Shown here: positions 13,198-19,561 of the stretch, one piece after another
Layout of the letters: every line of letters starts with the position of its first letter
How positions within the stretch are numbered: the stretch's first letter is position 1
DNA from: Sideroxydans lithotrophicus
Lineage (GTDB): Bacteria > Pseudomonadota > Gammaproteobacteria > Burkholderiales > Sulfuriferulaceae
Assembly: GCA_022736605.1 (NCBI GenBank)
Contig: DZDB01000022.1
Location: 1 to 19,561, forward strand
DNA length: 19,561 nt
Direction: 5' to 3'
Notes under the pieces: generated by a model
Told to the model about the DNA's origin: nothing
Databases searched by the model: none
What the model saw: only the letters and a program-made list of their open reading frames with translations
Program-made: the position numbers and the translations under genes

Positions 13198-14112
13198 TCA
13201 AGCAAAGTATTGGCTGAGGGCATCCGCGTCAAGAATAAACACAAACTCATCGCTGCCACTGGTTTCGAGCCAGCTAAAAGGCAAGTCCGGGAATGCTGCT
13301 TCGAGTGCATCACGATTGTGGCCGATTTCTGCTATCAACAGGCCGTTGGGATTCAGATGCTGGTGAGCCTGACGCAGGATGCTGCGGATGTGATCCAGAC
13401 CATCTTCGCCACTGGCGAGGGCAAGCTGTGGTTCATGCAGGTATTCTGGCGGCAGACTATTCATGCTTGTCGCGTTGACATACGGGGGATTGCTGACGAT
13501 CACATCGTAGCGCCGTCCGTCGAGCCCGGCGAACAAATCGGATTCGATAGCGGACACTTGTGCTTGTAAAGCATATTCAGCGATGTTGCGCGTCGCGACG
13601 GCGAGCGCATCGGCAGAAATATCCACCGCATCAATTCTGGCATTGGGGAATGCGTGCGCCATCAGTATGGCCAGGCAACCCGAGCCAGTACACATATCCA
13701 GTCCGGCGTTTACAGTGTCGGCATCAGCAATCCAGGGTGCCAATTGTTCGCGCAATAATTCGGCAATGAACGAGCGCGGAATAATTACCCGTTCATCGAC
13801 ATAAAAACGAAATTCACCCAGCCAGGCTTCGTGTGTGAGATACGCAGCGGGCTGGCGCTGTTTGACACGCTTTTCAAACATCTGCAGTAAATCTTCTCGC
13901 TCGACCTCGGTGAGGCATGCGTCCAGAAACGGTTCCAGGCTGTCAATCGGTAGGTGTAGGGTGTGCAGAATCAAATAAGCCGCTTCATCGAAGGCGTTGG
14001 TGCTGCCATGGCCAAAAAACAGTTTGGCCTCATTCATCCGGCTCACGCCGAAGCGCAGCCAGTCGCGCACGGTGATCAGCGCATCGGTATCATGAAAATA
14101 GTCATGGCTCAT
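13198..14112 (-). CDS. prmB: Ribosomal protein L3 N5-glutamine methyltransferase
   Basis: 304 residues. It methylates a glutamine of ribosomal protein L3 (uL3) using S-adenosylmethionine. The N-terminal helical domain precedes QPAAYLTHEAWLGEFRFYVD and the PRSFIAELL segment. The SAM-binding loop is LDMCTGSGCLAI (138-149) and the catalytic NPPY motif is at 208-211, both intact. The N-terminal motif and length fit PrmB better than the release-factor enzyme PrmC. The ATG overlaps the dapE stop by 4 bases, and the gene is last in its operon. Confidence 0.93.
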   Translation of the reverse strand: MSHDYFHDTDALITVRDWLRFGVSRMNEAKLFFGHGSTNAFDEAAYLILHTLHLPIDSLEPFLDACLTEVEREDLLQMFEKRVKQRQPAAYLTHEAWLGEFRFYVDERVIIPRSFIAELLREQLAPWIADADTVNAGLDMCTGSGCLAILMAHAFPNARIDAVDISADALAVATRNIAEYALQAQVSAIESDLFAGLDGRRYDVIVSNPPYVNATSMNSLPPEYLHEPQLALASGEDGLDHIRSILRQAHQHLNPNGLLIAEIGHNRDALEAAFPDLPFSWLETSGSDEFVFILDADALSQYFA

Positions 14113-15239
14113 TGGGTCAACAGTCTTTCCAGGGTTTTTTCATAGATGGCGCTGAGCGGCGCCAGTGCGGCTACCGGTACGTTTTCATTCAGCTTGTGGA
14201 TGCTCGCATTCATCGGCCCAAACTCCACCACCTGTGCGCAGATGTCAGCAATAAAGCGCCCATCCGAGGTGCCGCCAGTGGTCGACAATTCGGTATCCAG
14301 CCCAGTGACCTCCTTGATCGCTGCGCTGATGGCAGCGACCAGACTGCCACGTGGTGTGAGGTAAGGTTTGCCGGATTCTTCCCAGTCCAGGTCGTATTCC
14401 AGACCGTGTTTATCCAGCACTTCATGCACCCGAGTTTTCAGGCCGTCCTTGGTACTGGCGGTGGAGTGACGGAAGTTAAAACGGATTTCCACGGTACCGG
14501 GCACCACGTTGGTGGCACCGGTGCCGCCGTGAATATTGGATATCTGCCAGCTCGTCGGTGGGAAATATTCATTGCCCTTATCCCATTCAATTGCCGCCAG
14601 TTCAGCGATGGCGGGTGCCGCCTGATGAATCGGGTTGCGCACCAGATGGGGATAGGCGATATGGCCTTGTATACCTTTGACAGTGAGCCGTCCGGACAAG
14701 GAGCCCCGACGGCCATTTTTGATGGTGTCGCCGAGTTGTGAAACGCAAGTCGGCTCGCCCACAATACAACAGTCAATGGTTTCGCCGCGCGCTGCAAGGG
14801 CCTCGACCACCTTGACCGTACCGTCCGTGGCGACGCCTTCCTCATCCGATGTAATCAGCAGTGCAATCGAACCCTGATGGTCTGGATGTCGCGCGACAAA
14901 CGCCTCGATTGAGGTCACAAACGCCGCCAGTGACGCTTTCATGTCGGACGCACCCCGTCCATACAAAATGCCGTCGCGAATGCTGGGGGTGAACGGGTCG
15001 GAATGCCATTGATCGAGCGGACCCGTCGGCACCACATCAGTGTGCCCGGCGAAACACACCACCGGGCTGGCGTCACCCCGGCGCGCCCACAAGTTGATGA
15101 CGCCATTCGAAGTGATGGTTTCGAAGCGGAAGCCGAGCGGGGCGAGGCGGGCTTGCATCAGTTCCTGGCACCCGGCGTCGTCAGGCGTATTGGAGCGGCG
15201 GGAGATCAGTTCCTGGGTAAGGGCTAGGGTATCGGTCAT
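14109..15239 (-). CDS. dapE: Succinyl-diaminopimelate desuccinylase
   Basis: 376 residues, the normal length. It is a zinc-dependent M20-family enzyme that hydrolyses N-succinyl-LL-diaminopimelate to LL-diaminopimelate in lysine and peptidoglycan biosynthesis. Metal and catalytic residues are visible: H66 and D68 in FAGHTDVVPTGP, D99 in GRGASDMKAS, the catalytic/metal glutamates E133-E134 in TSDEEGVATDGT, and E162 in VGEPT. The dimerisation domain contains GIQGHIAYPHL, and the C-terminal TTGGTSDGRFI supplies the final ligand region. Stop and start overlap with prmB and the DUF302 gene by 4 bases each, so translation is coupled. Confidence 0.97.
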   Translation of the reverse strand: MTDTLALTQELISRRSNTPDDAGCQELMQARLAPLGFRFETITSNGVINLWARRGDASPVVCFAGHTDVVPTGPLDQWHSDPFTPSIRDGILYGRGASDMKASLAAFVTSIEAFVARHPDHQGSIALLITSDEEGVATDGTVKVVEALAARGETIDCCIVGEPTCVSQLGDTIKNGRRGSLSGRLTVKGIQGHIAYPHLVRNPIHQAAPAIAELAAIEWDKGNEYFPPTSWQISNIHGGTGATNVVPGTVEIRFNFRHSTASTKDGLKTRVHEVLDKHGLEYDLDWEESGKPYLTPRGSLVAAISAAIKEVTGLDTELSTTGGTSDGRFIADICAQVVEFGPMNASIHKLNENVPVAALAPLSAIYEKTLERLLTQ

Positions 15240-15733
15240 GGTTTAACTTCGATGGGTTTGATTTCCAGGGGTTGAGCTGCGGCCTCAATGGATTTTTCCA
15301 CCGAAGCTTCGATTTCCAGCACCAAGGGCGCGGCCAAGCCGCTTTGCACCACGGCGCTGGGTTTCACAAATAGCACCGTCGTAACCCCCGCCTTCTGGAT
15401 TAGCGTGACATGTAATGGGCATAGCGCCAGCGCGGATGGATCAAGGTTCGACAGGCGGTTGGCATAGCGCGCGTTACAGAACACCATGCTGCGGATGCCA
15501 TCGAGTTTGTTGAGGTTGTATTCCTTGCCGATGTCCTTGGCCATGCCATCGAGATTCTTGCCAATATTCGGTTCGAAAACGACGTAAAAACCGCTGTCTT
15601 CAAGCGACTTGTAAAGCCGGTCATAATTCTTGTCGAAATCACCCTTGATCTGTTTTTCATAGATTGCCGGATTGGCAGCCCAGCTTGGCAGGGCGACGCA
15701 CATCAGGGCAGCAAGCAGCCAGATTTTCTTCAT
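15236..15733 (-). CDS. Secreted DUF302-like protein
   Basis: 165 residues with a signal peptide (MKKIWLLAALMCVALPSWAA). The body aligns with DUF302 proteins: YDRLYKSLEDSGFYVVFEPN, LNKLDGIRSMVFCNARYANRL and ALALCPLHVTLIQKAG, with cysteines C86 and C105 matching C97 and C118 of the other DUF302 protein in this window. The C-terminal tail is Pro/Glu/Lys-rich and probably disordered. No known function. It sits between the yffB-like gene (1 base between stop and start) and dapE (4-base overlap), an unexpected insertion into a common biosynthetic gene block. GGAG precedes its ATG. Confidence 0.85.
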   Translation of the reverse strand: MKKIWLLAALMCVALPSWAANPAIYEKQIKGDFDKNYDRLYKSLEDSGFYVVFEPNIGKNLDGMAKDIGKEYNLNKLDGIRSMVFCNARYANRLSNLDPSALALCPLHVTLIQKAGVTTVLFVKPSAVVQSGLAAPLVLEIEASVEKSIEAAAQPLEIKPIEVKP

Positions 15734-15734
15734 T

Positions 15735-16082
15735 TCAGTCTCCGATTAGCGCGGTATATTCCGCAGGGTTGAATCCGACCAGCACCCGGCCACGGTATTC
15801 CAGCACGGGTCGCTTGATACAGCTGGTTTTGTCGGTCATCAAGGCAAATGCTGCTTCGGCCGTCGTTATACCGGCTTTAACTTCATCCGGCAGTTGACGC
15901 CAGGTCATGCCTTGCCGGTTGAGCAGCTTCTCCCAGCCGACCTGCGCCGCCCATGCAGCGAGTTGAGCGGGTGTCGTGCCCGCTTTCTTGAAGTCGTGGA
16001 AGCTGTAGGACAGGCCGTGTTCATCGAGCCAGGCGCGGGCTTTTTTCACCGTGGTGCAATTGGATATACCGTAAACGTCCAT
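15735..16082 (-). CDS. ArsC/Spx-fold protein, YffB type
   Basis: 115 residues. Begins MDVYGISNCTTVKKARAWLD, a thioredoxin-like fold with a single N-terminal cysteine (C9) where arsenate reductases have CxxxxxR, and contains FHDFKKAG, SCIKRPVLEYRG and VGFNPAEY. This matches the YffB subfamily, a small glutathione-linked reductase-like group of unproven substrate; arsenate reduction is not implied. The ATG at 16082 gives the family's length; an upstream extension of the frame to 16295 runs into the divergent ABC transporter and is not conserved. Being next to dapE is common in Beta- and Gammaproteobacteria. Confidence 0.9.
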   Translation of the reverse strand: MDVYGISNCTTVKKARAWLDEHGLSYSFHDFKKAGTTPAQLAAWAAQVGWEKLLNRQGMTWRQLPDEVKAGITTAEAAFALMTDKTSCIKRPVLEYRGRVLVGFNPAEYTALIGD

Positions 16083-16131
16083 GGTACCGATAGAATAGTC
16101 AGAATTCGCCCATTTTAATCGAGAACGGTCC

Positions 16132-17928
16132 ATGCGTCGCTTCGCATCTGACGGCGGCCAGCCCGGCGTGGCTGACTGGCGCACCCTGAAATTGTTGCTG
16201 CCGTATTTATGGGAATACAAATGGCGCGTCGTCATCTCGCTGAGCTTTCTGATCGGCGCGAAACTTGCCGTTGTCGGCGTGCCGCTGCTGCTCAAGCAGA
16301 TTGTCGATGCACTGAATCAGCCCAAAGCTGCATTGGTAGTGCCGGTAGCGCTGTTGCTGGGCTATGGCGCGCTGCGTCTGGCGAGCACGGTGTTTTCCGA
16401 CCTGCGCGACATCGTATTCGCCAAAGTCACCCAGCACGCGATCCGCCGCGTCGGGCTGGACGTGTTCCGTCACCTGCATAGCCTGTCGCTGCGGTTTCAT
16501 CTGGAACGCCAGACCGGCGGCGTGTCACGTGACATCGAGCGTGGTGCCAAGGGCATTTCGTCGCTGATTAACTTCACCCTGTTTTCCATCCTGCCGACGC
16601 TGATTGAAATCAGCCTGGTGGCCGGGATTCTGTTTGCCAAATTCGACTGGATTTTTGCTGCCATCACGCTGACCGTGCTGGTGGTGTATATCGCACTGAC
16701 CATTAGCATCACCGAGTGGCGCACCCATCTGCGGCGCAAGATGAACGATCTCGATTCAGCGGCAAATACCAAAGCCATCGACAGCCTGCTCAATTACGAG
16801 ACCGTCAAATACTTCGGCAACGAAGATTTTGAAGCGCGCCGTTACGACGCCAATCTGCACAGCTATCAGGAGGCTGCCGTCAAAAGCCAGACTTCGCTGG
16901 GCTTGCTGAATGCCGCGCAGGCTGGCGTCATCGCCGTCGGCGTCACGGTGATGTTGCTGCGAGCGTCCAGCGGGGTGGTGGAAGGCAAGCTGACGATAGG
17001 CGATCTGGTGATGATTAACGCTTTTCTGATCCAGATGTTCATTCCGCTGAATTTTCTTGGCGTGATTTACCGCGAAATCAAACAATCGCTGACCGACATC
17101 GAGCGTCTGTTCAAGCTGCTTGGCACGCACCGTGAAATCCAGGACGCGTCCGACGCCAAGCCGTTGCAATTGCACGGTGGTGTAGTGCGTTTCGAGAATG
17201 TGAAATTCGGCTACGATCCAGACCGCAGCATTTTGCACGGGGTGAGTTTCGAGATTCCGGCCGGCCACAACATCGCTGTGGTCGGCACCAGCGGTGCGGG
17301 CAAATCCACGCTGGCGCGGCTGTTGTACCGTTTTTATGAAATCAATAGCGGGTCTATCAGCATCGACGGGCAGGATATCCGCAATGTCACGCAAGCCAGT
17401 CTGCGCGCCGCCATTGGCATCGTGCCGCAAGATACCGTGCTGTTCAACGACAGTATCTACTACAACGTGGCGTATGGGCGACCCGATGCCAGCCGCGCCG
17501 AAGTGATCGAAGCGGCGCGTGCTGCGCATATCCTGCACTTCATCGAATCGCTGCCGAAAGGCTGGGATACCACAGTGGGCGAACGTGGCCTGAAGCTGTC
17601 AGGCGGCGAAAAGCAGCGCGTCGCGATTGCCCGCACCGTGCTGAAAAATCCGGCGATTTTGATACTCGACGAAGCGACTTCAGCACTCGATACCACGACT
17701 GAAAAAATCATCCAGGCCGAGCTCAAGGACATCGCCCGCTCGCGCACCACGCTGACCATCGCGCACCGCTTGTCGACCATTGTCGACGCCGATCAGATTC
17801 TGGTGATGGAGCAGGGTACCGTGGTCGAACGCGGCAGCCACCGTGAACTGCTGGCGCAAAATGGCGTATACGCACGGCTGTGGGCGATGCAGCAGGAAGA
17901 GCGCAGCGATGCGATGGTGGCTGCCTGA
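16132..17928 (+). CDS. Atm1-type ABC exporter (fused permease and ATPase)
   Basis: 598 residues, a half-transporter that would work as a homodimer in the inner membrane. Six membrane helices occupy about residues 20-310. Segments ETVKYFGNEDFEARRYD and LLNAAQAGVIAVGVTVMLL, and FLIQMFIPLNFLGVIYREIK are characteristic of the Atm1/ABCB7/HMT1 family, which exports glutathione-linked metal or sulfur species. The ATPase has Walker A GTSGAGKST (about 384-392), the signature LSGGEKQRVAIART (about 489) and Walker B ILILDEATSALD (about 508), followed by the switch histidine in TIAHRLSTI. All key residues are intact. The gene diverges from the yffB-like gene across 49 bases and overlaps the next gene by one base (TGATG). 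Confidence 0.93.
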   Translation: MRRFASDGGQPGVADWRTLKLLLPYLWEYKWRVVISLSFLIGAKLAVVGVPLLLKQIVDALNQPKAALVVPVALLLGYGALRLASTVFSDLRDIVFAKVTQHAIRRVGLDVFRHLHSLSLRFHLERQTGGVSRDIERGAKGISSLINFTLFSILPTLIEISLVAGILFAKFDWIFAAITLTVLVVYIALTISITEWRTHLRRKMNDLDSAANTKAIDSLLNYETVKYFGNEDFEARRYDANLHSYQEAAVKSQTSLGLLNAAQAGVIAVGVTVMLLRASSGVVEGKLTIGDLVMINAFLIQMFIPLNFLGVIYREIKQSLTDIERLFKLLGTHREIQDASDAKPLQLHGGVVRFENVKFGYDPDRSILHGVSFEIPAGHNIAVVGTSGAGKSTLARLLYRFYEINSGSISIDGQDIRNVTQASLRAAIGIVPQDTVLFNDSIYYNVAYGRPDASRAEVIEAARAAHILHFIESLPKGWDTTVGERGLKLSGGEKQRVAIARTVLKNPAILILDEATSALDTTTEKIIQAELKDIARSRTTLTIAHRLSTIVDADQILVMEQGTVVERGSHRELLAQNGVYARLWAMQQEERSDAMVAA

Positions 17929-19232
17929 TGCGCGTCAGCGTAGTAAGCTGGGCTAGTCATGCGGCGGCGTTGTCCGGCATCCGGCGACGCGTGTTCATCG
18001 ATGAGCAGCACGTACCGGAAGCGCTCGAATGGGACGGTCTGGATGCCCACGCCACGCATTTTCTGGTTTATGCTGACGCGCTGCCGGTCGGTTGCGCGCG
18101 CCTGCTGGCCGACGGCCACATCGGCCGCATGGCGGTGCTGGCGGATTATCGGGGGCAGGGCGCTGGACGCGCCTTGCTCGCAGCGGTGCTAAAGCATGCG
18201 CGTGAGCAAGCCCTGAACTGGCTATATCTGAATGCCCAAACCCACGCCGCAGGCTTTTATGCCCGCAGCGGATTTCAAGCCGTCGGCGCGGTATTTCCCG
18301 ACGCCGGCATACCTCACCTACGCATGGAGTTAGTTATGGAACAGCACAGCAACGCACTCAATACCCAATTCGGCCTGCCCGGCAAACTGCAATTCGTTGA
18401 TGCCGCACCCGGCGTGCCGGTGGTCGAAATTACCACTCCACACGCCACCGCACGCATTGCCGTGCAGGGCGCGCAGGTACTGGAATGGCAGCCGACCGGC
18501 CAGCAGCCGGTGTTGTGGGTGAGCCGTGCCGCGACGTACCAAACCGGCAAGGGCGTGCGCGGTGGCGTGCCGGTGTGCTGGCCGTGGTTTGGCGCGGGTG
18601 CCGAAGGCAAACCAGCGCATGGCTTCGTGCGCACGCGCATGTGGGAAGTGCGCGAAACTTGTCAGGGCGCAGCCGATACTGTGTTTATCCGGCTCGGCAT
18701 GAAGGATGATGAATCGACCCGTGCGCTGTGGGATCACGCCTTCAATCTGGAACTGGTTGTCACGGTCGGTGCGGCACTGAAAATGGAACTGGTCACGCAC
18801 AACACCGGCACGGTGCCGTTCGAGATTACCCAGGGTTTGCACACCTATTTCCGCGTCGGTGCGATTGGCGACACGCAAGTCAGCGGGCTGGATAACACTG
18901 CCTATCTGGACAAGGTGCTGGATTTTGCGACCGCGACTCAACACGGCGCAGTCACCTTCACCGGCGAAACCGATCGCGTATACGTCAATACCACCACCGA
19001 TTGCGTGATTGAGGACGGCGGATTCAAGCGCAAAATCCGGGTTGCAAAGTCAGGCAGCACATCAACTGTCGTCTGGAACCCATGGATAGAAAAGGAAAAA
19101 GGCTTTGCCGACATGGCGCAAGGTGAATATCAGGAGATGCTCTGTGTTGAAACCGTGAACGCCGGTAATGATCGCATCACAGTGTTGCCGGGTGCCAAGC
19201 ACAGTCTGGTTGCGTTCATCGCGCTCGACTGA
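17928..19232 (+). CDS. GNAT acetyltransferase fused in frame to glucose-6-phosphate 1-epimerase
   Basis: One uninterrupted frame of 434 residues containing two normally separate proteins. Residues 1-136 are a complete GNAT domain (RRRVFIDEQHVPEALEWDG, acetyl-CoA loop YRGQGAGRALL, FYARSGFQ, ending IPHLRMEL), of ElaA/YjcF type with unknown acceptor. Residues 137-434 are a full D-hexose-6-phosphate mutarotase (YeaD family): VRGGVPVCWPWFG, KPAHGFVRT with a catalytic-type histidine, ITQGLHTYFRV, VVWNPWIEK and MLCVETVNA with the catalytic-type glutamate. The mutarotase interconverts alpha- and beta-glucose 6-phosphate, feeding Zwf. A Shine-Dalgarno and ATG at the junction (18326-18338) mean a separate mutarotase may also, or only, be made. 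The start at 17928 overlaps the ABC gene stop. Confidence 0.85.
   Translation: MRVSVVSWASHAAALSGIRRRVFIDEQHVPEALEWDGLDAHATHFLVYADALPVGCARLLADGHIGRMAVLADYRGQGAGRALLAAVLKHAREQALNWLYLNAQTHAAGFYARSGFQAVGAVFPDAGIPHLRMELVMEQHSNALNTQFGLPGKLQFVDAAPGVPVVEITTPHATARIAVQGAQVLEWQPTGQQPVLWVSRAATYQTGKGVRGGVPVCWPWFGAGAEGKPAHGFVRTRMWEVRETCQGAADTVFIRLGMKDDESTRALWDHAFNLELVVTVGAALKMELVTHNTGTVPFEITQGLHTYFRVGAIGDTQVSGLDNTAYLDKVLDFATATQHGAVTFTGETDRVYVNTTTDCVIEDGGFKRKIRVAKSGSTSTVVWNPWIEKEKGFADMAQGEYQEMLCVETVNAGNDRITVLPGAKHSLVAFIALD
18326..18338 (+). promoter_or_regulatory. Internal ribosome binding site and ATG at the GNAT/mutarotase junction
   Basis: GGAG (18326-18329), 6-base spacer, ATG (18336-18338), in the same frame as the upstream GNAT. 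The spacing is ideal, suggesting an independent mutarotase start of two once-separate genes. Confidence 0.55.
18336..19232 (+). other. Mutarotase (YeaD-type) part, possible independent 298-residue product
   Basis: If initiated at 18336 the product is 298 residues, the ordinary length of free-standing D-hexose-6-phosphate mutarotases. It contains all their conserved segments, so this portion is a complete enzyme in itself. See the fused entry for motifs. Confidence 0.6.
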
Positions 19233-19240
19233 AAACGCAC

Positions 19241-19561
19241 ATGGAAACCCTGCTGATTATTGTGCTGGTGGCGTTCTCGCTTGGCATTGCCGGATTGCAA
19301 TTATGGACGTTCTGGCAGGCCAAACAGGCGCAAGGAAAGCCCGCGCCAGACACTCGCAGCGTGGACGGCGAGGCGGCCAGCGACAGACGCCGCGTGTACT
19401 ATTTTTTTGGCGTGAACTGTGGACCCTGCCGCGCGAGCACGCCGGTGGTCGACCAATTGCGACTGACGCACCGCAATCTGATCAAGATTGATGTAGCCGA
19501 AAAACTGGCCTTGGCAAAGGCGTTTGGTGTAACCGCCACGCCGAGTTTTGTGCTGGTGGAA
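19241..19561 (+). CDS. Membrane-anchored thioredoxin-like protein, 3' end beyond window
   Basis: The frame is open for 107 codons from ATG at 19241 to the right edge. The N-terminal helix (LLIIVLVAFSLGIAGLQLWTF) is a signal anchor, followed by a short charged linker and a thioredoxin fold: RRVYYFFGVNCGPCRAS with C-G-P-C (the canonical CGPC active site, about residue 60), VVDQLRLTH, and FGVTATPSFVLVE with the cis-proline (TP). The active domain probably faces the periplasm. It begins 8 bases after the mutarotase stop and may be cotranscribed. The exact role (disulfide reduction or cytochrome maturation) cannot be told. Confidence 0.88.
   Translation, partial: METLLIIVLVAFSLGIAGLQLWTFWQAKQAQGKPAPDTRSVDGEAASDRRRVYYFFGVNCGPCRASTPVVDQLRLTHRNLIKIDVAEKLALAKAFGVTATPSFVLVE

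Noticed and set aside
15735..16082. Arsenate reductase (arsC)
   Set aside because: The protein has the ArsC fold but a single N-terminal cysteine in the YffB pattern and no arsenic genes around it.
16083..16295. N-terminal extension of the YffB-like gene
   Set aside because: The extension overlaps the start of the ABC exporter on the other strand and is not part of the family; MDVYGISNC at 16082 is the natural beginning.

Overview
The window looks like a chromosomal segment from a betaproteobacterium, probably of the order Nitrosomonadales and possibly a sulfur- or iron-oxidising lineage. This placement rests on gene order and protein character, not on a database search. The order degS-like, petABC, sspA, sspB and the block yffB-like, dapE, prmB are arrangements typical of Betaproteobacteria. 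Secreted DsrE-like and DUF302 proteins fit a sulfur-oriented organism. I see no rRNA, tRNA, CRISPR array or mobile element, and no gene-free stretch longer than about 175 bases.

Left region (1-3225): a secreted DsrE-like protein and an outer-membrane porin, cut by the window edge, form a leftward operon. Facing them is a rightward pair: an ECF sigma factor and a membrane anti-sigma factor overlapping it by 4 bases. The periplasmic half of the anti-sigma factor is itself a DsrE-like domain, visibly homologous to the secreted protein encoded across the intergenic region. The 171-base divergent intergenic region carries the same ECF-type promoter, GGAATA-N16-CGTC, once on each strand. This looks like a self-contained envelope signalling module in which sensor and output share a fold. 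It is the most interesting item here.

Central region (3226-8748): gnd-like 6-phosphogluconate dehydrogenase, zwf and a large DUF255 thioredoxin-fold protein run rightward with overlapping ends. They represent oxidative pentose phosphate (NADPH) metabolism plus an unassigned redox-type protein. They converge on a leftward DegS/DegQ-type periplasmic serine protease with one PDZ domain.

Respiratory and proteolysis region (8749-13140): petA, petB and petC encode the cytochrome bc1 complex. A hairpin follows, then sspA and sspB, then a secreted DUF302 protein ending in a bidirectional terminator.

Right region (13198-19561): a leftward operon, yffB-like (ArsC/Spx fold), a second DUF302 protein, dapE and prmB, has start/stop overlaps or near-contacts. 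Diverging from it are an Atm1-type ABC exporter and a single reading frame that joins a GNAT acetyltransferase to a glucose-6-phosphate 1-epimerase (mutarotase). The window ends inside a membrane-anchored thioredoxin-like gene. The porin at the left edge and the thioredoxin at the right edge are both truncated by the window.
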